Positions 47,006 through 55,870 of a stretch of DNA of 64,000 bases are shown piece after piece. The DNA is from Streptococcus sp. 29896 (lineage in GTDB: Bacteria; Bacillota; Bacilli; Lactobacillales; Streptococcaceae). The stretch spans positions 930,001-994,000 of the forward strand of contig NZ_CP118733.1 of the NCBI RefSeq assembly GCF_032594915.1, given 5' to 3'. Position numbers and translations under genes: made by a program. The notes beneath the pieces were generated by a model. That model had not been told where the DNA came from. It did not search any database and worked only from the letters and a program-made list of their open reading frames with translations. How positions within the stretch are numbered: the stretch's first letter is position 1; each line of letters starts with the position of its first letter.

Positions 47006-47740
47006 TTATACATCCTTATAATTTGTTTTGCTGTCAAGCAGACTCTTGATTTTCACAACTTTTTGTGATTTATTCTTAGCCCGGTCATCAACATTTTTAT
47101 TAAATTTGATTTCTGAATCAGGGGTTAATACATGTTTTGCAACATAGTCAGGGTGGATGATTGATGAGTCTGTTTTAAGCAACCCATCTGCTTTTAAAAG
47201 TTCATTTGCTATCTCAGGATAGACACTAGTTTTAATCAGATTTCTTAGACTTATATTTTCTTCCTGGAGCATATTATTATTTGAAATCCGTTCATTATGT
47301 GAAGAAATTTCACTTTCTAACAAATTAATCTGTTCCAAAAGTTTTTTCTTTTCCATCTGAAGCAAATCCACTTCTTTTTTAAACAGAATAGCTGCTTCTG
47401 CAATACGTTTGTGATGATCATTTAACTTTACCAACCCCTTTTTTAACGATTCAGGTGATGGATGCATCCTAAGAAAACTAACGACATCTAAAGTTTTATA
47501 GGTTAAAACAGCTAACATGCCTTCATCTTCGTATTTTTCTTTTACTTTTTCGAGGTGTCCCCTAAAAACTGTATTTCTACGTAAAGACGCATCTGCTAGG
47601 TTTGGATAGCCATTATTTCTTAAATACTGACCAAACTTGGGTAGTTTAAAAAGTTGAATATCTGCATGGCACTCATCTATAAGATATTCTTCAAAAGTTC
47701 GTATGAGATTTTCGTCCTCAATTTGTTTCTTTCTAGCCAT
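47006..47740 (-). CDS. TnpC-like coiled-coil accessory protein
   Basis: 244 residues. The N-terminal part resembles Tn554 TnpC/DUF6262 proteins (LPKFGQYLRNNGYPNLADASLRRN, a likely small helix-turn-helix); the middle (KEVDLLQMEKKKLLEQINLLESEI) is a clear coiled coil. In Tn554, TnpC affects orientation and frequency of insertion. It lies between the third recombinase and the zinc-ribbon gene. Confidence 0.65.
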   Translation of the reverse strand: MARKKQIEDENLIRTFEEYLIDECHADIQLFKLPKFGQYLRNNGYPNLADASLRRNTVFRGHLEKVKEKYEDEGMLAVLTYKTLDVVSFLRMHPSPESLKKGLVKLNDHHKRIAEAAILFKKEVDLLQMEKKKLLEQINLLESEISSHNERISNNNMLQEENISLRNLIKTSVYPEIANELLKADGLLKTDSSIIHPDYVAKHVLTPDSEIKFNKNVDDRAKNKSQKVVKIKSLLDSKTNYKDV

Positions 47741-47756
47741 TTTACACAGATCCTCC

Positions 47757-49409
47757 TTACTTTCCTTCCGTAATATGCTTAGAGGTTAGGTATTCCTGAT
47801 AAGAGTAACTTACCGTTTTAAGTTTTAATAAGGCCTCCCCTATATCCTCATAATTCCCCTTCCCTTTTCTAACAAGGTTAATGGCTTGTTTTACAATCAT
47901 GGCTTCTTGATCAATACTTTTTTTGTAAGTCTTGTCCATACTAAAGAAATCTTTTCCTGCCTTTCGATAGAATGGACAACTTGTACAGGCACCGAGTTCT
48001 GCATTCTTACTGATTACCTTTAAGCAATCTGAATAATCTCCTGAAGCATACTTTAGTGAGTAGCATCGTCCTTTGTTATCTAGTTGAACAAATGCTTTTC
48101 CTACTGTATATCTAGGTTGAGCTTTACTAATCTCATAGGTTGTTTGTGAGTTAGTAAGCTTGCGATATACTTGATAACTACGGCATTCGATAAATTGACT
48201 AAGATTTGCAAAGTAATGTGCTGAAGTTGACACGCTGTCATGACCTGCAAGTAGCATTGCTGTTACTGGGCTTGCATTTTCGGCAATCAGGTTAATCATA
48301 GCGATATGCCTGGTATCTCCAAGGTGAATAAAATTTATTTCACTCTCTTCCAGTTTTTCACGTGGGTTGGTCTGATAGATATGATAATTGTAGCGCTCTC
48401 CTATGACCTCTTTGTAGAATTTTTTTAAAACAGTATTCAAGTTGGAATAGGTGAAAAAACGATTTCTTTTTCCTGTAGTTCTATTAAACTTTTGATAATG
48501 AGCGTCTGTCAAAAATAGTGTGTCTAATTGAGTAACATTTAAATCCTTCGTAAGATTTAAATATTCTTTAATTGACTCAGCCAACCTCTGAGGGATTTCA
48601 TACGTAGTCAAATAGTAGTCTTCTGATATTTTATGGGAAACACCTTTATCGTTACCTTTTAGATTATTTCTTCTTAATGTTAAGTAATATTTACCATCTT
48701 TCATTGTAAGACAATTTCTCTGAGTAAGTAGGAACTCTCTTGGACGTAATGGAACTACTGCTGTAATTTGCCACCATAGATAGATAGGATAGTAAAACAT
48801 TCTCTCATTATTTTCTTGCTGATCTGTCCAATACTCTGTCAAGATATCATTAAAGAGAAAATAAGATTGAAACTGAGCTAGTTTTCGTTGTTGTTTTGAA
48901 TGGGTTCTGTATTGTGAAAAAATTTGGTTGTCTAGCTGTTCAATAAATTGGTTCACGGTTTGTTCATCCGCACTAGGCAAACTGGATAAGAAATCAATAC
49001 AAAGGACAATATTTGATATTTTATATTCTATCATGTCATCAATAAGATTTTGTTTTGTCTTATTGATGATACGTTTAATATCTCTCAAAAAGGTTTGCAA
49101 AGATTTTAAGACGTTTGCATCCATCTTTAAGATAACGTAGCTCTTTAAGTAGTTAATAAAATCAAGGTAGGTGATGCCAAATAGTGATTCGAAATACCTG
49201 TTATATTGAAAGTGATTTATTTTAAAATTTAAATTAACATTTGAGTATTCATCAGTAGTTTTCCATACATCACAATCAAAATCGTCAGTTAAAATAATTC
49301 CTTTAGCAACATAATCTACGAAATACTCGACAGCCTTATCTATAAACTCGCGATCGAATTCTTCAACAATTGTTTCAACGGCTTTAAATAGTTTTGCTTG
49401 TTCCATCAA
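47757..49409 (-). CDS. Tyrosine recombinase, third of the trio
   Basis: 550 residues. Catalytic features: Arg in PLRPREFLL, Lys in RRNNLKGND, GDTRHIAMI (Arg present, the usual first His replaced by Gly), LAGHDS and Tyr in SAHYFAN. A C-terminal LGACTSCPFYRKAG has a CxxC pair, perhaps metal-binding. Its ATG overlaps the stop of the upstream recombinase gene (4 bp). Confidence 0.82.
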   Translation of the reverse strand: MMEQAKLFKAVETIVEEFDREFIDKAVEYFVDYVAKGIILTDDFDCDVWKTTDEYSNVNLNFKINHFQYNRYFESLFGITYLDFINYLKSYVILKMDANVLKSLQTFLRDIKRIINKTKQNLIDDMIEYKISNIVLCIDFLSSLPSADEQTVNQFIEQLDNQIFSQYRTHSKQQRKLAQFQSYFLFNDILTEYWTDQQENNERMFYYPIYLWWQITAVVPLRPREFLLTQRNCLTMKDGKYYLTLRRNNLKGNDKGVSHKISEDYYLTTYEIPQRLAESIKEYLNLTKDLNVTQLDTLFLTDAHYQKFNRTTGKRNRFFTYSNLNTVLKKFYKEVIGERYNYHIYQTNPREKLEESEINFIHLGDTRHIAMINLIAENASPVTAMLLAGHDSVSTSAHYFANLSQFIECRSYQVYRKLTNSQTTYEISKAQPRYTVGKAFVQLDNKGRCYSLKYASGDYSDCLKVISKNAELGACTSCPFYRKAGKDFFSMDKTYKKSIDQEAMIVKQAINLVRKGKGNYEDIGEALLKLKTVSYSYQEYLTSKHITEGK

Positions 49410-51256
49410 CTTACTAGCTCCTTTATTATTTCTTCATAGTCATTTAAAACATCTTCACCATATTGTTCTGAGAGTGCCTGTAACATGTCTTCAAGGCATG
49501 GTTTGATTTGCATTTCTAGAATCGACCTTATTTTCCCTTTTTCAAGATCACTAGTTACTTCTGTGTATCTCCGATTAAGACGGTTAAACTCGCCAATGAG
49601 TAACAAAAGAGTTGATTTTGTTTGCAATTCATATTGGCAACCTACACAGTGGTGCCTATCGTCAAAGGGGCACAATTGGCCAAGCGCAGATAATAAACAC
49701 ATACTCTCTGCCTGTTTAGAGAATGCTTCTCCGTTCCCGATTCTATGACAAATAGTTAGTAATTGATCCGTACCAAGTCCTTGATTGACGACCATTTTTA
49801 ATGCATTCGTCGCTCTAGTATTAGCTCTCACGCTTAACTCAAGCGTTTTTTCTATTTCTGAGGGTGTTAAATTCAGCTCTTTAATCATTTGAGTTTGCTG
49901 ACTTGGGCTAAGCTCTTTGTACTTTCCTCTAGTTACTATTGTTAGAAGCATGGAAGGTACCATTGACAATACTCCTCTTTCGAATAGTTCTTTTGCTACC
50001 ATTTCAGGTTTTAACTGTCCTAATTGAGCATCTTTAAGATATAGTGTAGTTGTTTGAGCGAATGCATCGAAAGATCCCTTATGACTTCTTGCAAGGGCTG
50101 CTAAGAAATATCCTTTGATATTTAACTTTGATTTTTCTTCTAAAACATCGTCAGCAAGCATAGCTATCGCCTGGAGATAAGATTTATTTGCCGATCTGCT
50201 ACTGAAGTCTCGCTCCAAGAAAAATTCTCCAAACTCTTCTCCCATGTATTTTGTGATACGCTCATATTCGAATATTTTGCGGATTAAAGGATTTTCCTGA
50301 TTGTTATTTTCCAGTTGATAATGCGCCTCGGCAATTGCTAAAAGCGTACCTATTAAGACTTGACAACTTTCAGGAACATGGAACTTTATTTGACTAACAT
50401 TGCCTGCACTTCGTGTCTTATTGGGTGTAATATTTAGATATGTCAGTCTAGTCGTGATACTTAATAACGTCTTTCTAGCATCAACTGACCTCCATTTCCC
50501 TTTCTTTATGGATTCTAATATTTTTTCTGGCTTATCAGGTAGTCGGGGATGTCCAAGTCTTACTAAATCCGTAGTTCTGAGAGCGCATATAAAATGTATG
50601 GATAGGAATAGCCAAGTATCAGCATAATTCTTAGATGAGGCAGCCTTATACAGCATATTGTTTTTCTCGATGTAGCTATCATTGAATAAGCGATACATTA
50701 ACTCCAAATAATCATCTAGGTCGTATGCCCCATTTTCATCTTTAAAAGTATATCGTTGAGTCATCTTATAACTTCTACGATATCTCGTCTTACTTTTTTC
50801 TAACAACCAATTGATAAAGCGAGTCAGATCCATTCCATAATTTTTATTCAAACTATTTGTTGCACACTCTATTAGTTCCTCAATTTCATAATCACTGTAA
50901 AGAAATAGGTCTTTTTCAAGATAATATGCAAAAAAATCTTGGATGTAGAATTGAGATTCTTCGTCTATCTTTGCTGATTTTATGTATTTTTGAAACTCAT
51001 TAAACGTCTCAGGAAATTTACTTGAAAATATAGATTTTATCCCCTCCACACCTCCGTCTTTTAACAAATAGTTTTTAATTTCTTGCCCTAACTTAGCAGC
51101 ATCTGCTTCATCAATACTCCAATTAGAAGAATCTACCTTAATGCTAAACCAATTGTTATCTAATATGAATTGACTCACTTTTTCCTTTGTTTTTTGATTG
51201 TTCTGCTCCAGTTCATTGAGAATTTTTTCCAAATATTCTTTTAAATAAACTGCCAC
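49406..51256 (-). CDS. Tyrosine recombinase, second of the trio (TnpB-like)
   Basis: 616 residues, starting with GTG that overlaps the previous stop (TAGTG) and is preceded by AGGAGGAG. Divergent recombinase: Arg in CALRTTDLVRL, then SSRSANKSYLQAIA, LARSHKGS and a candidate Tyr in TTTLYLKD. The C-terminal CPFDDRHHCVGC is a possible metal site. Length is close to Tn554 TnpB (about 630). Confidence 0.72.
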   Translation of the reverse strand: MAVYLKEYLEKILNELEQNNQKTKEKVSQFILDNNWFSIKVDSSNWSIDEADAAKLGQEIKNYLLKDGGVEGIKSIFSSKFPETFNEFQKYIKSAKIDEESQFYIQDFFAYYLEKDLFLYSDYEIEELIECATNSLNKNYGMDLTRFINWLLEKSKTRYRRSYKMTQRYTFKDENGAYDLDDYLELMYRLFNDSYIEKNNMLYKAASSKNYADTWLFLSIHFICALRTTDLVRLGHPRLPDKPEKILESIKKGKWRSVDARKTLLSITTRLTYLNITPNKTRSAGNVSQIKFHVPESCQVLIGTLLAIAEAHYQLENNNQENPLIRKIFEYERITKYMGEEFGEFFLERDFSSRSANKSYLQAIAMLADDVLEEKSKLNIKGYFLAALARSHKGSFDAFAQTTTLYLKDAQLGQLKPEMVAKELFERGVLSMVPSMLLTIVTRGKYKELSPSQQTQMIKELNLTPSEIEKTLELSVRANTRATNALKMVVNQGLGTDQLLTICHRIGNGEAFSKQAESMCLLSALGQLCPFDDRHHCVGCQYELQTKSTLLLLIGEFNRLNRRYTEVTSDLEKGKIRSILEMQIKPCLEDMLQALSEQYGEDVLNDYEEIIKELVS

Positions 51257-52518
51257 TATTCTCCTCCTCTAAATAAATCATTTGCTCTCCAACTAAGATA
51301 ATCAAACACCCCGCTATTCACTTGTGCATATTGTTTAGCTATCTCACCTTTATTTTGTAGATACACCCAAGCACTTTCAGGAGATTTGTCACCCCTTGCT
51401 GACATCAACTCACTGATTTCATTCACCCCAGAAAGCACTAACTGCGTTGTGTACCAGTGCCTGAAGATATGAGGTGAGATATTATGCTCTTGCAATAAAT
51501 GACCGAAAAACACAACTTCTTCATCATCAGAGTTGAGAAAAATTGGGATCATCTCTTCTCGGATAATCTTTCGGAAACGCTGATAATAGACATCATAAGT
51601 CAGAGCCTTTCCTTGTTTGTTCAAATTCAATGGACCGTAGTCCTTCTCATACTTCTGACCTTCTAGATACGCCATATAATCATTGTAGGTGTCCACAAAC
51701 ACTTCTAGAAAGATATATGGAACTGCCTGCATACGCTCCTTCTTGATGCGTCCTGTGGGCTTTAAATCGCTTCTGAGGGGGATTTCTTTTCTTAAGTCTA
51801 TTTCAACTTTGAAAGTTTCACCGTAGCTTTGATGGAAAATAATACCTGGACCTAACGGGCTATCCTCTCTTCTCACATTACAAGCCTCAGATGGTCGTAA
51901 ACCAACAAATGCCCCAAGTGCAACTACCATGAGTATGTCTTTGTGATTTTTGGCGATATGAGCAAAGAGCATTTCAAAGGCAGCATTTGGCATGTCACGA
52001 AAGATTACTTGTTCAGTGTTGCTGTCGTCATAAAACACCTCAAAACTCGGCTCCTTACGCTTGATTAACCTTCCTCGCTTATTTGTAAAGGAGGTAGTCG
52101 TATAGAGTTCCTTAGATGTCAGCATTGCCTTCCCTTTTCGTTCATTAAGATAGAGTGTTAAAAAATCAAGTACGGTGTTTACACAAATCTCTACTGTACT
52201 TTTCTTTCTGTGCTTGGTATCGCCAGGCAAGGTTCCTAAGCCATAGTGCATCAGAAACTCTCTCACCATATCAAGTGTTAAGTAATCTAGGTTTGTTATT
52301 TTTATCTCTCCGAAGACATAGTTTAAAAATTTCGTCACATAAGAAAAACGTTTATTACCATCATCCGAGATAGACTTTATCTTGGATGAGGTCTTAACAT
52401 ACCGATGGAAATTTGTGAATTGCAAACTGCCATCTGTATGCTTCAGAACAATAAACTGTTTTGTTACTATGCGATTATCACCTAGAATCAACGAATGTTT
52501 GTAAAGAGAAAACTTCAT
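51256..52518 (-). CDS. Tyrosine recombinase, first of the trio (TnpA-like)
   Basis: 420 residues. Arg in GLRPSEACNV, HIFRHWYTTQ (HxxR), then the Tyr in SAWVYLQNKGE; the second active-site His is replaced within SARGDKS. N-terminal SAM-like core-binding domain. It leads the five-gene operon from a TTTACA-18-TATAAT promoter. Confidence 0.87.
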   Translation of the reverse strand: MKFSLYKHSLILGDNRIVTKQFIVLKHTDGSLQFTNFHRYVKTSSKIKSISDDGNKRFSYVTKFLNYVFGEIKITNLDYLTLDMVREFLMHYGLGTLPGDTKHRKKSTVEICVNTVLDFLTLYLNERKGKAMLTSKELYTTTSFTNKRGRLIKRKEPSFEVFYDDSNTEQVIFRDMPNAAFEMLFAHIAKNHKDILMVVALGAFVGLRPSEACNVRREDSPLGPGIIFHQSYGETFKVEIDLRKEIPLRSDLKPTGRIKKERMQAVPYIFLEVFVDTYNDYMAYLEGQKYEKDYGPLNLNKQGKALTYDVYYQRFRKIIREEMIPIFLNSDDEEVVFFGHLLQEHNISPHIFRHWYTTQLVLSGVNEISELMSARGDKSPESAWVYLQNKGEIAKQYAQVNSGVFDYLSWRANDLFRGGE

Positions 52519-52561
52519 CGAATCTCCTTTTGGTTAATTATAGACTTAACTCCTTGCGTAT

Positions 52562-52591
52562 ATTATATCTTTTTGATATACTTTTTGTAAA
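52562..52591 (-). promoter_or_regulatory. Promoter of the recombinase operon
   Basis: On the - strand: TTTACA, an 18-bp spacer and TATAAT. It lies in the 129-bp divergent region shared with the repressor gene, which likely controls it. Confidence 0.65.
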
Positions 52592-52619
52592 GTAAAAAGT
52601 TAACAAAAGTTACATTTTG

Positions 52620-52625
52620 TATAAT
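52620..52625 (+). promoter_or_regulatory. -10 box of the repressor gene
   Basis: TATAAT 22 bp before the ATG at 52648; AGGAGG between them. No good -35. Confidence 0.45.
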
Positions 52626-52647
52626 TTTATGTAAACAGGAGGCTGAA

Positions 52648-53334
52648 ATGTTTTTAGGAGAACGTCTTAAAGATTTACGAATAAATAAAAAATTGAGCCA
52701 AGATAAACTTGGCTCATTACTAGAAGTTTCTAAAGTTGCAATCTCCAATTGGGAGACTGGGAAATCTGTCCCAAGTGAGGCAAACCTTGAAAGGATTGCT
52801 AAAGTTTTCGATGTAGATGTTCACTATTTCTACTCCTATGGGGAGTTGCTTACTATTTTCAATAAGTTAAACCCTGCCCTTCAAGGAAGGTTGATTGAAT
52901 ATGCTGCTACAATGCTAAAACAACAAGAGCTAAATAATCCAGCTTCAACGACCAAATATCCATATAAGACATACAACATGGATTCATTCTTAGAGACCTT
53001 GAATGATTCCAGTAAAGTTCCTAGCTTCACTTTGAATTATGATTACACAAAGACTCTGTATCAGTTTGCCCTTTGGATGCAAGATGATTCCCTTGAACCT
53101 GAAATACCTATGGGTGAGGTTGTTCTACTTAAATTTGAAAATGAAGTTGAAGACGGCAAACTCTATCTAGTTGTGTTTAACGGACAACCTATGTTTAGAA
53201 GAGTATATAAGCATAGCACATACTACAAGTTCGTGCCTATCAATAATAAATATGATACCATCTTTGCTCCATTTGAAGAAAAACCAGAAATAATTGGTAA
53301 GATTGTTGGACATTTTAAACCGATTGAGAAATAA
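52648..53334 (+). CDS. HTH-S24 (CI/LexA-like) repressor without the catalytic Lys
   Basis: 228 residues. Cro/CI helix-turn-helix at about 5-60 (KLSQDKLGSLLEVSKVAISNWETG). The C-terminal S24 domain has DDSLEPEIPMGEVVLL, with Ser at the nucleophile position. In the segment GQPMFRRVYK, Arg stands where LexA/CI have the catalytic Lys (VKRFY-like). Self-cleavage may be weak or absent. Divergent from the recombinase operon, so the likely master repressor of excision. Confidence 0.8.
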   Translation: MFLGERLKDLRINKKLSQDKLGSLLEVSKVAISNWETGKSVPSEANLERIAKVFDVDVHYFYSYGELLTIFNKLNPALQGRLIEYAATMLKQQELNNPASTTKYPYKTYNMDSFLETLNDSSKVPSFTLNYDYTKTLYQFALWMQDDSLEPEIPMGEVVLLKFENEVEDGKLYLVVFNGQPMFRRVYKHSTYYKFVPINNKYDTIFAPFEEKPEIIGKIVGHFKPIEK

Positions 53335-53346
53335 ACAACTTACATG

Positions 53347-54396
53347 CTATTTTTTAGGAGAAAAATCAGCTTCATAATATCCATCTTGAATGTACGTTAA
53401 CTCAATATACTCCTGTCCATATTTTTTTAAATCTGAAAGAGTTATCACTTTTCTTTGAGATAAGTTCATTCTTTTTCGAATATATTCCCCTAATTCTGAA
53501 CCTCCCGATGCACTAGTCAATTGCTTTGGATAGCATCTATATGGATCTCCATCATTTCTCTTGCCACTAGTCGGTCTTTCAACTCCTTTACCTTGAAAAG
53601 TCATTTCCATAACATATCCATCATCCCAAAGTATAGTGATAGGATCATAATCTCTGGTTATTTTTCCAGTTGTTGTAGTCCTTTTTTCTGGCTTGAACGG
53701 AAATACAAGAGGATGGTTGTCGATTAAATTAGCTGTTATTGCAAAATATGATTCCAAATAGCCACTATTTTTAGAGTGCCCAGATTGATTCCCCCAATTT
53801 AATCCACTACTTTTGGGTACTATTTTTTTATTTTTTTCATAGATAAATAATGGAATTAAAGCAACAAAAGGATTGGTTGAAACTTTATATTTCTTAGATT
53901 TACCAATTCTTTTTTTCTTAGACTGTTTTGGAAGGACGATAATACTTGCATCGTCGCATCTTTTTGAAGCGTCTTGAATTTCTTGGTAGTATTCTTCAAT
54001 CTCCCTGAAATGAATACCTGGCTCAACATCAACAAGCATTTCAGAATTCTTCCCACTCTTTAGCCCGTATATTGAAAAGTTCGCAGAACCAACTAATATA
54101 TTATTTATCACGTTTTTCTTTTTAAATATATAGCATTTAGTATGAACGTGATAATCATATACGATATTAATATTTAAGTTCGAGTATTTATTATCTATCT
54201 CCTTTAGTTTGTTGTGCGTTGAAAATGTTAAAGCATTTTTCTGATACATACCAAAGAAAAATTCTAATTTTTTCCCTAATTTAGCAAATTTTTCAATAAT
54301 ATCAGGTGAACAATAACCACTAATTATTATTAGCTCATCAGCAAAATTTGCATAGTCTAAAATGACACTTTCTAGTTCTTCTGTATAAACTGACAT
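53347..54396 (-). CDS. NgoFVII-type PLD restriction endonuclease subunit 1
   Basis: 349 residues. PLD-type nuclease core HTKCYIFKKK...GSANFS (one HxK-x-N motif; the Asp of canonical HKD is absent, as in BfiI-like enzymes), then KSSGLNWGNQSGH and WDDGYVMEM, features of the RE_NgoFVII family. The C-terminal YYEADFS is shared with its paralogue at 57.1 kb. Divergent from the controller/methyltransferase operon. Confidence 0.82.
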   Translation of the reverse strand: MSVYTEELESVILDYANFADELIIISGYCSPDIIEKFAKLGKKLEFFFGMYQKNALTFSTHNKLKEIDNKYSNLNINIVYDYHVHTKCYIFKKKNVINNILVGSANFSIYGLKSGKNSEMLVDVEPGIHFREIEEYYQEIQDASKRCDDASIIVLPKQSKKKRIGKSKKYKVSTNPFVALIPLFIYEKNKKIVPKSSGLNWGNQSGHSKNSGYLESYFAITANLIDNHPLVFPFKPEKRTTTTGKITRDYDPITILWDDGYVMEMTFQGKGVERPTSGKRNDGDPYRCYPKQLTSASGGSELGEYIRKRMNLSQRKVITLSDLKKYGQEYIELTYIQDGYYEADFSPKK

Positions 54397-54417
54397 AAAA
54401 AATCTCCTTTTAGCTAA

Positions 54418-54426
54418 ATTATATCA
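54418..54426 (-). promoter_or_regulatory. Extended -10 promoter of endonuclease subunit 1
   Basis: TGATATAAT on the - strand, 22-30 bp before the start codon; AAAGGAG follows. Confidence 0.6.
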
Positions 54427-54492
54427 AAACAATTAATCGATTTGAATCAAATTAGGAAAATATTTTTTGTGTCTTTTAATATGGTCTAAATT

Positions 54493-54522
54493 CAACCGTA
54501 AACGGTTGTTTTATGATATAAT
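54493..54522 (+). promoter_or_regulatory. C-box operator and promoter of the methyltransferase operon
   Basis: Palindrome CAACCGT-AA-ACGGTTG at 54493-54508 covers the -35 position of a TGATATAAT extended -10 (54514-54522). This is the expected arrangement for control by the small HTH protein encoded next. Confidence 0.7.
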
Positions 54523-54564
54523 GTAAATTCAAAGTTAAAATAATATCTAATCTAGAGGAACCAA

Positions 54565-54789
54565 ATGAATCTAAAAATTTCTTTCTCACCATTATGGAGA
54601 AAAATTGCTTCATTAAATATGACCCAAAAAGAATTGCAAACTGTAACAGGACTGGGTTCAAGCACATTAACCAATCTTCGCAATGATGATTGTGTTACAA
54701 CTGATACTATCCTAAAATTATGTATTGCTTTACAATGTGAATTAAATGAAATAATTGAATTAACAGGAGATAACGATGACAAAAAATAA
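54565..54789 (+). CDS. Restriction-modification controller-type HTH protein
   Basis: 74 residues, a lone Cro/CI helix-turn-helix (MTQKELQTVTGLGSSTLTNLRNDD). It overlaps the first methyltransferase gene by 14 bp and has a palindromic operator in its promoter, so it is probably a C protein timing methylation against cleavage. Confidence 0.78.
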   Translation: MNLKISFSPLWRKIASLNMTQKELQTVTGLGSSTLTNLRNDDCVTTDTILKLCIALQCELNEIIELTGDNDDKK

Positions 54790-55870
54790 TGTAATTGACC
54801 TGTTCTCTGGTGCAGGTGGTTTAAGTCAAGGTTTTAAACAAGCAGGTTATAATATTTTAATGGGAGTAGATTTTGATGATGCTGCTCTCAGAACTTATGG
54901 TCATAATCTAAAAGATTCTATTGCTCTGAAAGCGGATCTTTTTGATGAGGAAACCGCGATAAAAGAAATCGAAGAAAATCTGAATGGAAACACAGTAGAC
55001 GTTGTGATTGCAGGTCCCCCATGTCAAGGCTTTAGTTTAACAGGTTCTAGAGATATTAATGATTCCCGAAATAAACTTTATGTAGCTGTAGTTCATGCAG
55101 TAAAGCATTTTCAACCAAAAGCATTTTTGATTGAGAATGTTCCTGGAATGGCTACTCTTTATAAAGGAAAAGTTAAAGAGCAAATTATTAATACGTTTGA
55201 GGATATGGGATACAATGTAAGTGTTACTGATAAACCATTGTTAGCCGCTGACTATGGAGTTCCTCAAATGAGAAAAAGAATGTTTTTTGTTGGATTCAGA
55301 AAAGATTTGGGCTATGATTATTTCACATTTCCAGAACCTACACTCACTCCTGAAGATTACATCGGTACTGCAGATGCAATTTCAGATTTACCTTCATTAG
55401 TTGATGATATGGGTGAAGAAAATATTCCATATTTTACAGCTGCTCAGAGCGATTACCAAAAGCTTATGAGAAAAAATTCTTCGACCATACATAATCATAT
55501 TGGCACAAAACATACTGATGAGGTCAAATGGGTCATAAGCCAAGTGCCTGAAGGCGGCAATCATAAAGATCTCCCAGAAGGTGTAGGTACCTCTCGTAAA
55601 TTCAATGAAGCATGGACAAGATATCACAGCCAAAAACCTTCCAAAACAATTGATACTGGTCATAGAAACCATTTTCATTACAAATGGAATCGCGTTCCTA
55701 CTGTACGAGAAAATGCTCGATTACAATCTTTCCCTGATGATTTCGAATTTTTAGGGACAAAGACACAGCAAAATAAACAGGTTGGAAATGCTGTTCCGCC
55801 TCTATTAGCACAAGCTATAGGGGAGAAAATGGCAGAACACTTGAAAGAAGGGAAAGTGAATGATAAATAA
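54776..55870 (+). CDS. DNA cytosine-5 methyltransferase 1
   Basis: 364 residues. C5-MTase motifs in order: I DLFSGAGGLSQGF, IV AGPPCQGFS with the catalytic Cys, VI ENVPGM, VIII QMRKRMFFVG, IX-X RLQSFPDDFEF and QVGNAVPPLLA. The target-recognition region lies between VIII and IX. Overlaps the second MTase gene by 11 bp. Confidence 0.93.
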   Translation: MTKNNVIDLFSGAGGLSQGFKQAGYNILMGVDFDDAALRTYGHNLKDSIALKADLFDEETAIKEIEENLNGNTVDVVIAGPPCQGFSLTGSRDINDSRNKLYVAVVHAVKHFQPKAFLIENVPGMATLYKGKVKEQIINTFEDMGYNVSVTDKPLLAADYGVPQMRKRMFFVGFRKDLGYDYFTFPEPTLTPEDYIGTADAISDLPSLVDDMGEENIPYFTAAQSDYQKLMRKNSSTIHNHIGTKHTDEVKWVISQVPEGGNHKDLPEGVGTSRKFNEAWTRYHSQKPSKTIDTGHRNHFHYKWNRVPTVRENARLQSFPDDFEFLGTKTQQNKQVGNAVPPLLAQAIGEKMAEHLKEGKVNDK

